DNA from: Skeletonema tropicum
Lineage: Eukaryota > Bacillariophyta > Thalassiosirophyceae > Thalassiosirales > Thalassiosiraceae
Assembly: GCA_037178625.1 (NCBI GenBank)
Contig: CM074141.1
Span: 310,001 to 374,000, forward strand
Length of the DNA: 64,000 nt
Reading direction: 5' to 3'
In this document: positions 31,796 to 42,736 of the stretch, piece after piece
How the letters are laid out: the number at the start of each line of letters is the position of its first letter
Position numbering within the stretch: position 1 is the stretch's first letter
Made by a program: the position numbers and the translations under genes
The notes under the pieces: generated by a model
The model's database searches: none
What the model was told of the DNA's origin: nothing
The model's input: the letters and a program-made list of their open reading frames with translations, nothing else

Positions 31796-32517
31796 ACAAC
31801 CGTATGGTTGAACTAATCCTGGCCAGGAGACTATTTAGGTCTTCTGGCTTGGAGTGCGATCTGAGAAACAGTTGTGGAGGCAGTATATGAGCACTATCAA
31901 TGCTACCGACACAGCACACATGTTGGTTAGTCATAATTTCGCCCCTAGAGGGCTAATCAGACGTACTTTAAAATTTCTGTTATATTATTATTTATTCTCA
32001 ACATCGACAATTTCTTCGTCAGCAACGCATGTAACATTATCGGCCCATCGGTTTCAGATATAAACATTGGGGGAGGAGGAGGAGGAGGTACGAATAGCCA
32101 ACAACAACAACAACTAACCTAATAAATGGCCAGTTATCCTCCCGACCCCTGCAAAATATCCTCAAAAATATCCTCACTTTTCTACTACTAGTTCCCACGT
32201 ACAATTTCTACGGTTGACATCACACATTTCGGACACACATCGGACGAAGTACGCATGAAGAAGCTGAAATCGACAGAAAGCACGCACAACTAAATACTTC
32301 ACCACACACATACATAATTGTGTGCGGCAGCAGCAAGCTTCGGCTCGAAACTCCAGTAGAGACGGACTCCCAAATTCAAAAATTATCTGACGAAGGAGGA
32401 GGAGGAGGAGGAGAAACACCGCAGCAAAATTTGAGCCCACCTCCCTCTATCCATCACCACCATAATCAAAAGATACTACAGCTCTAATCTTCTACCGAAG
32501 CTTGGACACCAATGCAA
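31796..32517. other. Retrotransposon 3' flank, no gene
   Basis: No poly(A) tail or clear element end was found. Contains short GGA-rich tracts (about 32070-32090, 32395-32412). Nothing coding. Confidence 0.4.
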
Positions 32518-32685
32518 TGTAAGATGTAAGATGAATATAAGATGGTGGGTGATACTATAGGTATTGAGGAATGGTGACGCAAATGGACAAGAGGGAACTT
32601 ACAAGGAGGATATTTATGAGTACATATGGTGGAATGCACATCAGAAAGGTGTTGACGGGAGTGGACATCGAGAACTGTGAATGGT
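32518..32685. repeat. 168-bp direct repeat, copy 1
   Basis: Matches 33074-33241 at offset 556 essentially base for base (start 'TGTAAGATGTAAGATGAATA', end 'GAACTGTGAATGGT'). The 388 bases between the copies have no gene. Confidence 0.85.
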
Positions 32686-33073
32686 GAAGGATTGCTTGTA
32701 CTCCTAATGAATAGTAGGGATGATGCACGAGACTTATAACTCTTTCCGGCTTCTCGTGCTGCGGCAGTGCGTGTTTTCTTACAGTCCGCATTCATTCATA
32801 GGGTAGTTGGCGAGACCCTCAGAGATAAGATATGTTGCAGCTTTGAGCATTATTTCGTTGCGATAATGGCCTGATGTGTCAATGCAGGTCTAAAGGAGTG
32901 AGTAGATGCAATAATATGAATAAACAATAGTGTTATTCACTTGGAAACACTCCAGCTATCGCTAGGCTTGTTCGAACAAGAGGATATTATATAGCGAATA
33001 TTGGCGAAAAAATATGCTAGAGGCTACCCAAAAATGCCGAAATATCCTGAGGATTCCTGGCCATAACGCTAAA

Positions 33074-33241
33074 TGTAAGATGTAAGATGAATATAAGATG
33101 GTGGGTGATACTATAGGTATTGAGGAATGGTGACGCAAATGGACAAGAGGGAACTTACAAGGAGGATATTTATGAGTACATATGGTGGAATGCACATCAG
33201 AAAGGTGTTGACGGGAGTGGACATCGAGAACTGTGAATGGT
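33074..33241. repeat. 168-bp direct repeat, copy 2
   Basis: Second copy of 32518-32685. It ends exactly where the WD40-like fragment at 33262 becomes recognisable, suggesting the repeat marks a duplication or insertion boundary. Confidence 0.85.
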
Positions 33242-33261
33242 AACAACAACAACGAAACATT

Positions 33262-33750
33262 CGTCCAGAATACAGAGTACAATGCTCACCAGTCCCAATA
33301 TCCGCCACATCCCTCTCCTCCGACTGCACCATCCTCGCCCTCGGAAGTGTCGAGGGTTCCATCCTACTCTACAACCTCGAAACCAAATCGGTCCTAAAAG
33401 AATTCAAGGAAGTTCACGATCTACCCGTAACTTGTCTGGCATCCCGTCCTTTCCCCAGTGCGTTAATGTTACCGGGAGAATTGGAGGGTGGGGTGAACTT
33501 TGATGCGGTGAGAGCTAGTGCAGATACTCGGATGGGACGGTGGACGTTACAGAGGAAGAGTCGGATTAAGCCTGCAAGGGCTGCTACGAGGACGTAGTCA
33601 TCGTATTCGAGAAAGAAGGGGCCAGTGGAACAATTTGTGTGGAACATGGTACGTCTACCCTTGTTGTTTTTGGTAGGTTTAACCATTGTGGCAGTACGAG
33701 ATGTGACGATAGTTTGTCGTGAGGAGTTTGGTAAAATATGCCTGCTGTGA
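33262..33750 (+). pseudogene. Sec12/PREB-like WD40 protein C-terminal relic
   Basis: One frame (no ATG) reads a WD40-type blade: 'SSDCTILALGSVEGSILLYN', then 'EVHDLPVTCLASRP', then 'FDAVRASADTRMGRWTLQ', the order seen near the end of Sec12-family exchange factors. A TAG at 33595 interrupts. Beyond it the same frame gives a single hydrophobic segment, 'VRLPLLFLVGLTIVAVRDV', and a stop at 33748-33750, matching the ER membrane anchor expected at the C-terminus. Sec12 activates Sar1 at ER exit sites. The upstream propeller is missing, so this is a fragment. The assignment rests on pattern only. Confidence 0.4.
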
Positions 33751-34447
33751 TGATGGATGCGGGTGCCGCGGGGCATTGTTTGTATCGCGAAGTGTTGTGG
33801 GCGGAAGATACGAGACCTGGAATCAAGTTTGTCCCGGTGTGATGTGATGGTTGATAGATGGTAGAGAGGCAGAAGTGCGATAGACTTGGAATAGTGCGTT
33901 TTGCTGGGCGTGAATAAGAGGTAAAGAAGGGGATAAAACGAGATGAACATGACGGCTAGCTAACTCTCTAGAGAGATCAATATCACGAGGATTCTTTTCT
34001 TTAATTTTGGTCCAATACATAATTATTTGTTAACGCTCCTTTGTTCAAGTTTTATTATGAATGCAAAATAGTTAGGGTAATGGGGGGGGTCCAAGCAACG
34101 TTGATGGATTCACACGCCACGCACCAATAAAGCTCGGAATAGATGAGAGTGCAACACACCAAGCATGGTGCAAAAAGGTCTACAAAAATGCATGCTTGAA
34201 GATATGATAGGAGATCACTTTAATGGATGCACTAGTTGAACTTGCTCGGGATGGAAAATGTTTCAGAGGCATGGGCATGGGGGCGGAGATCTAGATTGAA
34301 TGGAGTTGAGGAGTGCGCAAAGAGCACAGTGCCAAGATCTATAGAATAAATAGTACGCACGAGGCATGCACGTCTGATACTTCTATGTTGTTATACGTCT
34401 GACGATTGACCTACTCTATTTCCATGTCGTCAGTCTAATCTCCCCTT
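33751..34447. other. No gene seen
   Basis: Ordinary AT-rich intergenic DNA with a G-run near 34082. A minus-strand frame reaching 33950 is a shadow of the WD40-like fragment. Confidence 0.4.
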
Positions 34448-35362
34448 CTAAGCACGATCCACCACTTCAAATGTGTGTGATGGCAAGTTGAGAAAAGGAA
34501 GGATATTATTCATCGCAATATCTTGAGGCACAAAACGCTGGAGGGTAGGCACAACGTCCTCATCCATCAAACGGCGATGCTCTGCTGTGTAGTCAACAAT
34601 TTTGCCGAGAAGTGATCTAATCCAAGTTCGTATCGCAACGGCCTTCTCTCCATTGATATCCACCTCATCATCATGATAACCAGCATCTGCAGTGGGGAGA
34701 GTCTGATTGATTGAATCAATTTCTCGATTCATATCATTACTCCATTCCTCCAAATGTAAAGCGGCGATTGTTTGATGTAGCTCCCCCTCAACGAATTCAA
34801 CGTGCTTCAGTTTTTCACACGCTATGAATGTGTTATCAGCAGGAATCAAGGCATCTCTCAATGGGATTGTGATCCGTTCAAGAGAGGTGCAGTTGCAGAA
34901 TGCCATCCCCTCAAATCTTTCCTGCTTGCAACCGAATTTTACATCCGTCAGGGCGTAACAGTAAATGAATGCATAACTCTCAACGATCCTGGCGGATGGC
35001 AGATTGATGTTTCTCATAGATTTGCAGCAATAAAATGCCCATTGTTTAATAATTTCCACCTTGCCACATACCACGTCCGTCAGGGCTATACAATTAGTGA
35101 ATGCCCTCCGTTCAACAATTTTGACGCCCGGCATGATCACTCGTCTCAAAGAAAGGCAGTGAGAGAATGCGTTTTCTTCAATCTTTTCGACATCCTCATG
35201 ACAGATAACTTCAACTATATTTCGATGCCATTCGAATGCCCGCGCACGAATAACGGTGACGGATTCATAAACGAAGATATGAGTGGCACCATCAGGAATA
35301 ATTTCGCCCTCCTCGCCCCTGTAGACGTATCTCATGAAATTGTTATCGCCCCTCGCCGCCAT
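34448..35362 (-). CDS. Divergent BspA-like LRR_5 protein
   Basis: The ATG at 35362 gives 304 codons starting MAARGDNN, which aligns best with relatives; an earlier in-frame ATG (35404) adds 14 hydrophobic residues. The N-terminal segment ('YVYRGEEGEIIPDGATHIFV') differs strongly from the D-Q-E-V-P type. LRR_5 units continue ('KIEENAFSHCLSLRRV', 'IIKQWAFYCCKSMRNI', 'GMAFCNCTSLERI'), followed by a helical region ('ALHLEEWSNDMNREI'). The end reads 'AMNNILPFLNLP' and lacks the RGSRKRARKE cluster. It is thus the oldest member of the family in this window, without a close copy, and has no frame defects. Confidence 0.8.
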   Translation of the reverse strand: MAARGDNNFMRYVYRGEEGEIIPDGATHIFVYESVTVIRARAFEWHRNIVEVICHEDVEKIEENAFSHCLSLRRVIMPGVKIVERRAFTNCIALTDVVCGKVEIIKQWAFYCCKSMRNINLPSARIVESYAFIYCYALTDVKFGCKQERFEGMAFCNCTSLERITIPLRDALIPADNTFIACEKLKHVEFVEGELHQTIAALHLEEWSNDMNREIDSINQTLPTADAGYHDDEVDINGEKAVAIRTWIRSLLGKIVDYTAEHRRLMDEDVVPTLQRFVPQDIAMNNILPFLNLPSHTFEVVDRA

Positions 35363-35613
35363 TGTATATTGTAGGAACAGGGGTACAGGAGTAAATAATA
35401 GCATGTATTAGCGAGAAGTTGTTGTCGAGGTCAAAAGTTCCACCACAAGAGTAGTGTGTCCAATCACACTTCTCATGTAGGAATACGAACCCGCATCAAT
35501 CTTGAGAACTCCATTTGTTATATGTTGGCTGATGTTGGTGGTGTTGCTGTCATTCGCCATTGCCATCAACACAACGATAAGCGATATCATCAGAAGCTGT
35601 TTTGAAGGGATTC

Positions 35614-36584
35614 ATGATGATGGCGGAGGCACGAGACGATGAAGATGAGATTTTTGTCTACATGGGCGGCGATCAAGAAGTGCCCCGACATGTTCGACGT
35701 GCAAGGATTCATAGATCCGTCAAAATTATTCCCCGCTATGCATTCCGAAATCGTATAAATCTAATTTCTGTGGAGTTTCACGATGAGATAGAAATCATTG
35801 AGGAGTACGCGTTCGCTGGATGCTCCTCGTTGAGGGGACCCATTAAATTGCTGGGCGTCAAGATCATCAAAATGGGGGCATTCCAAGTTTGTAGCGCCCT
35901 AACAGGTGTAGAATTTGGTGCCATGCTGGAACGATTGAAGCGAGGACATTCTTCCGCTGTGACTCATTGAGAAACATCGCAATGCCATCCGTTAGGATCA
36001 TTGGAATAGAGGCGTTTACATGTTGCAAAGAGTTGTCAGATGTGGAATGCGGTGAAGATCTTGAAACAATACAAGAAGGCGCATTCGATGAATGCCCCAA
36101 TTTGAGACGACTCGTCTTGCCATTGAAACACAATATGATCGAAGATAATATATTCGGTGTATTCGATGAGTGTCCACAGCTTGCAACAGTGGATCTAGCT
36201 GGGGGGATACGCGATACTGTTGCCTCTTTACATATGGAAAGCTGGAGAATTGAAATGATTAATGAAATCAATCGAATCAATCAAGTACTACCCAACATTG
36301 ATGATGATGATCAAAAGACGGGAGAAATACAGCAGTGGATAAGATCAGTCATCCGCCGACTCAATCACTACAAGGCTGAACACAGCAAGATATTGAAGGA
36401 GGCTACTACTCTGGTTGAGCTCGCTCTTTGGAAGGCCAGTCTTGATGACAATGAGGGAGGAGTTGAGAGGGAGGGAGTAAGAAATACGAGGGGAAGTCGA
36501 AAGAGAGCAAGGAAGGAGATCAGTGTTACATCTGGTGCAAGCATTGTGATCAAGAATGTATTGCCCTTTCTGGTTTTGAAATAA
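35614..36584 (+). pseudogene. BspA-like LRR_5 gene with a 1-base deletion
   Basis: The first frame runs from the triple ATG at 35614 to about 35930. The word CTGGAAACGATTGAAG of intact copies reads CTGGAACGATTGAAG here, one A short, after which the frame would end at 35968-35970. Homology continues in the next frame to 36584 with all remaining units, RGSRKRARKE and VIKNVLPFLVLK. A single lesion in an otherwise well kept gene suggests recent loss or a sequencing error. It lies tail-to-tail with the PP4 gene, 276 bases away. Confidence 0.8.
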
Positions 36585-36860
36585 TTAGATTATGTGATTG
36601 TTGCCAAAGTTACGCCTTCGATGCTCTGACGTGACGATCACTTACATATTACATACCTCTTATATTTCAGTTGAATAACAGATTAAATCTAGCTTATTAA
36701 TTATGAATGAGGAAAGCTATTCTCCCGTACTGCAAGTGACAAAACACATGTCATTGGCCACTCGCTCGCTCCCTTCCGCCCAAAAGTCACATTAACTCTG
36801 TCTCTATCAACCATCTTCATCTATTTCACTCATCTACATAACATATACAACACACACACA
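36585..36860. other. Shared 3' spacer of LRR gene and PP4 gene
   Basis: No gene. A diverged copy of this spacer follows the LRR gene at 38428-39387 and leads into a relic of the PP4 3' end (39695-39732). Confidence 0.6.
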
Positions 36861-38089
36861 CTACAAGAAATAATCTGGCGGAGGATTCTTCACCGGTATC
36901 CCCCTAGCCTCATTCGGAGCAGCATCAAATATCTTAAAACTCTTGCCCAAATTCTCATCCAACTCCAAAATACTCGCCACATTCCCACACCTATAACAAT
37001 AATTCGGAGCACTCCACACAGTCACCAACGCATCATCAAACATACTCCTATACCCCTCCATAACCAACTGATGCGCCCGTGCAATCAAATCCAAATCATT
37101 TCGTTCATTAAACATGGCCACAACATCCCCCCCAAACAAGTATCCCGCTCCCCGTGGTGATAGTCCCCACCCATCAATCTCTTCGGGATCGGACCACATT
37201 AAATCACACATGGCTCCATCATGAGGGACCTCCTGCTTCCGATCAATCACACGTATCTGATCCAACGTATTAATACTTGGACTCAGCCCCCCATGCACTG
37301 TAAATATCTTGTCTTCAATAATCGCACTTAGTGACAAATAATCAAAAATCTCCGTACAGTATCTCCACACATTGACACTCCCATACTTTCTGAGACACTC
37401 ATCATAAAACCCATAGACTTGTGTAATCTGTCGACTTTCGTGATTGCCACGGATCAATGTGATTCGATCGGGATAGCGCACTTTAAGTGCCAGTAGGAGT
37501 AGAAAGGTTTCGACACTGTAGTAACCCCGGTCGACAAAGTCGCCTAAGAAGAGGTAGTTTTTGTCGGGGCATTCACCGCCTACTTTGAAGAGTTCGACTA
37601 GGTCGTAGAATTGACCGTGGATGTCTCCGCAGATCTGAGTTGTTTCGAGAGTTTGAAGTGGTGATTGTTAGTTGTTGTGTGCATATTATAATAATGTATG
37701 ATATATGATTTGATTTCGAAATCGTAAGAAGACAATATGAAACATGAGATCACGTGAATAACGCCATGCAACAGCATAAATCATACGAAACAATGCATAC
37801 AACATGCATGGCAAATAAATCACTCGTATTTCCATATCAAGTCAACCGTCCAACTAAAAACATAATATAAACTCACCGTAACCGGAGCATCCACCCGCTG
37901 CACATTTCCCTCATCCACCAAAATTTCTCGTGCCCGCAAACACAGCGCCTTGACTTCATTTTCTCGTAGATATTCACAGCGTTTTAATCGTTCTATTTGG
38001 GAATCTAGTGAGGTTACCGAGCCGCCGGTGGTTGTGGTGTTGGCGTTTGTGGGGGAGGCATTGGGAGGTGGGGCGGCGACAGAGGTCAT
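36861..38089 (-). CDS. PPP4C: Protein phosphatase 4 catalytic subunit
   Basis: A Ser/Thr phosphatase of the PP2A/PP4/PP6 group. Exon 1 38089-37877 and exon 2 37634-36861 join in phase 0 across a 242-base intron (donor ACG|GTGAGT, acceptor ACTCAG|ATC), giving 328 residues. Catalytic metal motifs are complete: GDIHGQ just after the splice, GDFVDRG and RGNHE. PP4-type features are '[20 protein letters not shown]', '[19 protein letters not shown]', '[11 protein letters not shown]' and the C-terminal DYFL, whose Leu is the carboxymethylation site in this group. [10 protein letters not shown] and the C-terminal stretch favour PP4 over PP2A. A Thr/Asn/Pro-rich N-terminal extension of about 25 residues precedes the usual start. 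PP4 acts in DNA-damage recovery and centrosome functions with regulatory subunits R2/R3. No defect seen. Confidence 0.92.
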
Positions 38090-38427
38090 TTTTTGGTGGT
38101 GGAAGAAATTTTATTATTTGTATCGCCGCTGCTGGAAGATGAATTGTTGTTGTTGTAGGACGACGACGATGACAACCCTTCTGTTGACAGGGTGCTTCCA
38201 GGTGGTAAGAATAGAATATATTATGTTGATGCTGTCGGCTCTCTAGCTGTCGAAGGCTCTCTCTCCTCAAGTCTCAAGCGCGCTGGCGCTGTACGTAGGA
38301 ACTAGTATCGTTATCGCATAGCTAAACACGAATCGAGGCGCTGAGTGATCCCCTTCAGATTTTGTTGCGATCCGTCCCACTGATTTTGTTGTTGCTGTAT
38401 GTCACTGGTCGTTGCCATCAAGGAGCA
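38090..38427. promoter_or_regulatory. Divergent spacer, PP4 and LRR 5' region
   Basis: Contains a word shared with other LRR upstream regions ('ATTTGTATCGCCGCTGCTGG', then 'GTAGGACGACGAC' near 38155), also seen at 41090-41140 and loosely at 1835-1885. It lies between divergent starts, so it should hold both promoters. The frame before the LRR ATG is open and hydrophobic (38362-38427) but starts at TTG. Confidence 0.4.
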
Positions 38428-39387
38428 ATGATGATGGCGGATGCACGAGACGATGACGATGAGATTTTTGTCTACATGGGCGCCGATCAAGAAGTGCCCA
38501 GACGTGTTCGACGTGCAAGGATTCATAAATCCGTCAAAATTATTCCTGCTCGGGCATTCTACGATCGTAGAAATCTAATATCTGTGGAGCTTCATGATGA
38601 CATCGAAATCATTGAGGAGAAGGCGTTTGAAAACTGCGTGTCGTTAAGGTGCATTAAATTGCTGGGCGTTAAGATTGTCAAAATGGAAGCATTCATTAAT
38701 TGTAGAGCCCTGACAGGTGTAGAATTTGGTGACATGCTGGAAACGATTGAAGAGAGTGCATTCTTCCGCTGTGACTCATTGAGGAGCATCTCGATGCCTT
38801 CTGTGAGGACCATTGGGTTCCAGGCGTTTAAGTTCTGCTCAGAGTTATCTTTTGTGGAATGCGGTGAAGATCTTGAAACAATACAAGCATGCGCATTCCG
38901 TTACTGTACTGGATTGAATCGAATCGTCTTGCCATTGAAAGATAATATGCTGATGGGAGATTATGTATTCGACAGATGTCCCTACTTTGAAACAGTGGAT
39001 CTAGTTGGGGGGATTCACAGAACCGCCGTCTCTCTGCATATGGAGAGCTGGAGAAATGAAATGATGGATGACATCAACTGCATCAATCAATTACTACCCA
39101 TCATTGATGATTGGCAAAAGACAGGAGTAATCCAGAATTGGATGAGATCAGTCATCCGCAAACGTGACCACTACAAAATTGAACACATCAAGATATTGAA
39201 GGAGGCTACAGCTCTGCTTGAGCTTGCTCTTTGGAAGGCAAATCTTGATGACAACGAGGGAGGAATTGAGAGGGAGGGAGTTCGAACTACGAGGGGAAGT
39301 CGAAAGAGAGCAAGGAAGGAGATCTGTGTCACGTCTGGTGCAAGCATAGTGATCCAGAATGTGCTACCCTTTCTAGTTTTGAAATAA
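38428..39387 (+). CDS. BspA-like LRR_5 repeat protein (intact)
   Basis: 319 codons from the triple ATG at 38428. Same organisation as the other copies: acidic head with DDDDEIFVYMGADQEVP, LRR_5 units ('EIIEEKAFENCVSLR', 'TIEESAFFRCDSLRS', 'TIQACAFRYCTGLNR'), 'LHMESWRNEM' helix, Glu/Leu helix, RGSRKRARKE and 'VIQNVLPFLVLK'. Upstream, the same frame is open for another 22 codons with a signal-peptide-like stretch (RSVPLILLLLYVTG), but no ATG supports it. The closest relative is the frameshifted gene at 35614-36584, with which it shares its 3' flank. Confidence 0.85.
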   Translation: MMMADARDDDDEIFVYMGADQEVPRRVRRARIHKSVKIIPARAFYDRRNLISVELHDDIEIIEEKAFENCVSLRCIKLLGVKIVKMEAFINCRALTGVEFGDMLETIEESAFFRCDSLRSISMPSVRTIGFQAFKFCSELSFVECGEDLETIQACAFRYCTGLNRIVLPLKDNMLMGDYVFDRCPYFETVDLVGGIHRTAVSLHMESWRNEMMDDINCINQLLPIIDDWQKTGVIQNWMRSVIRKRDHYKIEHIKILKEATALLELALWKANLDDNEGGIEREGVRTTRGSRKRARKEICVTSGASIVIQNVLPFLVLK

Positions 39388-39694
39388 GATGTAGACGTTG
39401 ATTGTTGCTCAAAAACTCTGTCAAGAGTTACTCAATCACTTTCTAGCCTTCATAATTGAGTTGGACAACAGATCAGTTCTAGAGCTTATTATTTTTGTAA
39501 AGAGGAATAACATTCTTTTATCGTCTGATGGAAGTGGATGAGACATGTCAATCTTTAACGGCACCCCAAAGGAAACGTCATCGGTCACTCCCTTTTGCCT
39601 AGGAGGTACATCAACATATGTTAATCTCCATTCCCTAACAACATAGACTCTAACATCAGTCATCTCTATCCTACTTAACACACTCAACACACCC

Positions 39695-39732
39695 ACTACA
39701 AGAACAATCTGGTGGAGGATTCTTCACCGGAT
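39695..39732 (-). pseudogene. Relic of the PP4 3' coding end
   Basis: The 38 bases resemble the last codons of the PP4 gene (positions 36863-36898): 'PVKNPPPD' is still readable, but the final YFL is lost. It is preceded by spacer sequence like 36720-36860. It marks the breakpoint of the duplication that produced the neighbouring LRR gene. Confidence 0.65.
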
Positions 39733-39735
39733 AGA

Positions 39736-40020
39736 TTTCTTGTAGATAGTGGGTGAGTGTTGTATGTATGTAGTTCAGTAGGAAAGGTGATGGAGACGCT
39801 TGATAGACAGGAATAATGTAACTTTCGGGCGAAAGTGAGTGGCCAATAACATCTCTTGATCCGCTTTCGTCACCTGCAGTGTTTATAATATTTGACAATT
39901 AAAGCTAGAGAGTCGATCTGTTATTCAAAGTATTTATGAGAGGTAGGTAACTGATCGAGCCTCGTCAAAGTCAAAGAAATAGGTTAAGCAACAATCACAT
40001 GACTAAACTATTTCAAAACT
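39736..40020. other. No gene seen
   Basis: Spacer between the PP4 relic and the 3' flank of the next, oppositely oriented LRR gene. Confidence 0.4.
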
Positions 40021-40088
40021 AGAAAAGGTAAGACATTCTTGATCACAATACTTGCACCAGACGTCACACTGATCTCCTTCCTTGCTCT

Positions 40089-40979
40089 CTATAGACTTCC
40101 CCTCGTTGTTCTTACTCCCTCCCTCTCAACTCCCTCGTTATCATCAAGATTTGCCTTCCACAGAGCGAGTTCAAGCAGAGTTGTCGCCTCCTTCAATATC
40201 TTGTGGTGCTCACTTTTGAAGTGATTGAGTCGGTGAATGACTGATCTTATCCACTGCTGTATTTCCAAAGTCTTTCCATTAATGATGGGTAGTACTTGAT
40301 TGATGCGGTTGATGCCACTCATCATTTCATTTCTCCAGCTTTCCATATGCAAAGAGGCAACAGTACTGTGGATCCCCCCAACTAGATCCACTCTTGCAAG
40401 CTGTGGACACGCATCGAATACACCGAATATGCCTGGTACACATTCTTCGATCATACTGTCTTTCAATGGCAAGACGATTCGTTTCAATTTGAGGCAGCGA
40501 AGGAATGCACTCTGTCGTATTGTTTCAAGATCTTCACCGCATTCCACGTCAGATAACTCATAGCAAAATGCAAAAGCCTGTAACCCAATGGTCCTCACAG
40601 ATGGCATCGTGATGTAACTCAATGCTTCGCAGTACGAGAATGCCCTCTCTTCAATCGTTTCCAGCATGATACCAAATTCTACACCTGTTAGGGCGCTACT
40701 ACGAATGAATGCTGCCCTACCGACGAACTTGACACCCATCAATTTAATGCATCCCCTCAATGAACTGCATTCATTGAACGCATCCTCCTCAATTATTTCG
40801 ATCTCATCGTGAAACTCCACAGAAATAAGACTTGTACGATTGGTGAATGCACTACGTGGAATGATTTTGACGGATTTATGAATTCGGGCACGGACGACAC
40901 CCCAGGGCACTTCTTGATCTCTGCCCGTGTAGACAAAAATCTCATCATCTTCTTCGTCTCTTGCATCTGCCATCATCAT
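40089..40979 (-). CDS. BspA-like LRR_5 protein with shortened C-terminus
   Basis: 296 codons from the ATG at 40979. The head and repeats are typical ('DQEVPWGVVRARIH', 'TIEERAFSYCEALSY', 'TIRQSAFLRCLKLKR'). The frame ends '...TTRGSL' at TAG, where relatives read GSRKRARKE. The codons CGA AAG have become CTA TAG by two substitutions, and the downstream bases still resemble the normal tail as far as 'VLPFLVLK' (stop near 40012). The basic cluster and final helix are thus lost. The gene at 46272-47151 carries exactly the same change, so the shortened form has been copied and may be a real variant. Confidence 0.75.
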   Translation of the reverse strand: MMMADARDEEDDEIFVYTGRDQEVPWGVVRARIHKSVKIIPRSAFTNRTSLISVEFHDEIEIIEEDAFNECSSLRGCIKLMGVKFVGRAAFIRSSALTGVEFGIMLETIEERAFSYCEALSYITMPSVRTIGLQAFAFCYELSDVECGEDLETIRQSAFLRCLKLKRIVLPLKDSMIEECVPGIFGVFDACPQLARVDLVGGIHSTVASLHMESWRNEMMSGINRINQVLPIINGKTLEIQQWIRSVIHRLNHFKSEHHKILKEATTLLELALWKANLDDNEGVEREGVRTTRGSL

Positions 40980-41384
40980 AAATCCTTTTACAATAACGTC
41001 TATGATCTTCTATGATATCGCTTATCGACGTCAAATGACAACAGCAACACAGCAAACAGAGCAACGGTTGGTGGCAGTTTTTTTTATTTGTATCGCTGCT
41101 GGCTGGAAGATGAATACATAAGAATTGTAGGACGACGACAAGCTTTCTATCCGTAGGCCGGCCAAAAATGGGCGGCAAAATGGGCGCAAAAAAGCCCGAA
41201 TCAAGAGCATTAGTTCAGAGGGTGCCAGTGGACTTATAGCTAGTCCCGGCACATTAAATTTTGTCTAATACCATCGCCTCAAATGTTTGGGCTCCTATTT
41301 GGTCACTACAGTGCTATGTGCCTTTGCTATGGCATGACATGACCAAGATCGAGGTCTTCTTCCGCTCGTCAAAATGGTCTCAAA

Positions 41385-41410
41385 TTTTTGCGCCCATATG
41401 GGCGCAAAAA
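41385..41410. repeat. 26-bp perfect palindrome TTTTTGCGCCCAT/ATGGGCGCAAAAA
   Basis: Perfectly self-complementary. The same 26 bases recur at 42593-42618, and a near copy (centre AAA) lies at 42654-42679; a half copy lies at about 41180-41192. Confidence 0.9.
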
Positions 41411-42592
41411 TAATTTACTGAATTCCTACGTTGATATTCTACAGAGGCCCCTTCACTCTGGCCTCTTTTCCCTCCTCGCCTCCAATTCTGAGCTCAACAG
41501 GATGCTCTCCATGATGACCTCTGCTCCTACACCCCTAACGCCACACACGAAACGGGTACACCTATGATGCGATTATTATCCCAAAGCTAATATCATTGGC
41601 TGTTTAATTCCGGTAGGGCTTGCTATGAATCTTTGTCTATGAAGAGAAATAATACTCACCATTAGGTGCATGAAATCATCATATTACACTCAATTCTACT
41701 CTACTTTGGCCATGTCAGGAGTGATACACTTCATAATACACTTCCATTTCACTCAATACATATAAAAAAGGGTTTTGGGGCATCTTTGGCTACTTGAAAT
41801 GATTAATTGCTCTCTATTTTATTGATTGTGTGCCCTCTGGTGATTGTTATGAACTTACTTCTCTGACATAGTGTTTGGGAGAGGTATATGTAATTATCTA
41901 CCAGGAATATCACACCATTAGTCACTTATTATGTGGTTGGGACGAGGGGAGACGTTTGGTGGCTCCATTGCATCGATTATTGCCCCCCACACAGCGGCCA
42001 AGTTGGTGATCAGCATGCACTCCAAACACATGCCGGTGCGCAGCGAGTACGTGATATTCTCGACTTTATGGGGAATATAGCGGCTACCAAGTCACCATTA
42101 CTTCGTCATAGGTATATAGTATCGGTTATTATTGCGTGGTGACATTGTATTTGCGTCGGTGTATATATATGATGTCAGTTCTTCTCATGTCGACTGTGCC
42201 AATTTTACATGCATTATGTTCACGTCGTTATACAGCCTTAGCCGTTGAGATTCAGGGCCCACCGACCTCAAAAATGGATTCAGCACAAAATTTTGGGGGA
42301 GGAAACATGTTGAAGTCGTTGTTGCTGTTTATTTCATGGCCAATAATGCCATGTGATTCATCATGGTGGGGATGCTTTTTGTGTGATGTGTGATTTTTGA
42401 TGCAAAATCGTCTCACGACGCCGATCAACTCCGACGCATCTGATTTCACCCCCAACATCTCGGCGTGTGGATGGAATCTGATCAACCCAAGTTGCAGATG
42501 CACTCTAAACTAACTAAATGGAATAATGTTGGTCTTTGAACCGGCAGGATCGGCATAGTAATGGCGTAGTAATGCGTATCACCACCCAGCGA

Positions 42593-42679
42593 TTTTTGCG
42601 CCCATATGGGCGCAAAAAAATTTGGAGACGATCTCGAGATGGGCCAAAATCGATTTTTGCGCCCAAATGGGCGCAAAAA
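42593..42679. repeat. Two further GCGCCC palindromes
   Basis: 42593-42618 is identical to 41385-41410. 42654-42679 differs only at its centre. They are separated by 35 bases and lie about 60 bases before the recombinase-like ORF. Confidence 0.9.
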
Positions 42680-42736
42680 ATGGCCTACGGCTGTTATGGA
42701 GGAAACATCTGTTTAAAGATGCAGATTTGAAGTTCT

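Larger units (their letters stand above)
40980..42736. other. Gene-poor region with GCGCCC palindromes
   Basis: 40985-41140 is the LRR-type 5' flank. Beyond that there is no coding sequence. The region from 41180 to 42680 contains one half and three full copies of the palindrome described below and may be a non-coding mobile element. Confidence 0.4.

Noticed and set aside
33414..33950. 178-codon minus-strand ORF with a hydrophobic segment
   Set aside because: The plus strand reads a WD40-like blade and a plausible membrane anchor in one frame over the same bases, which is the better explanation.
34802..35374. 190-codon plus-strand ORF
   Set aside because: Exact antisense of the divergent LRR gene at 34448-35362, with no domain of its own.
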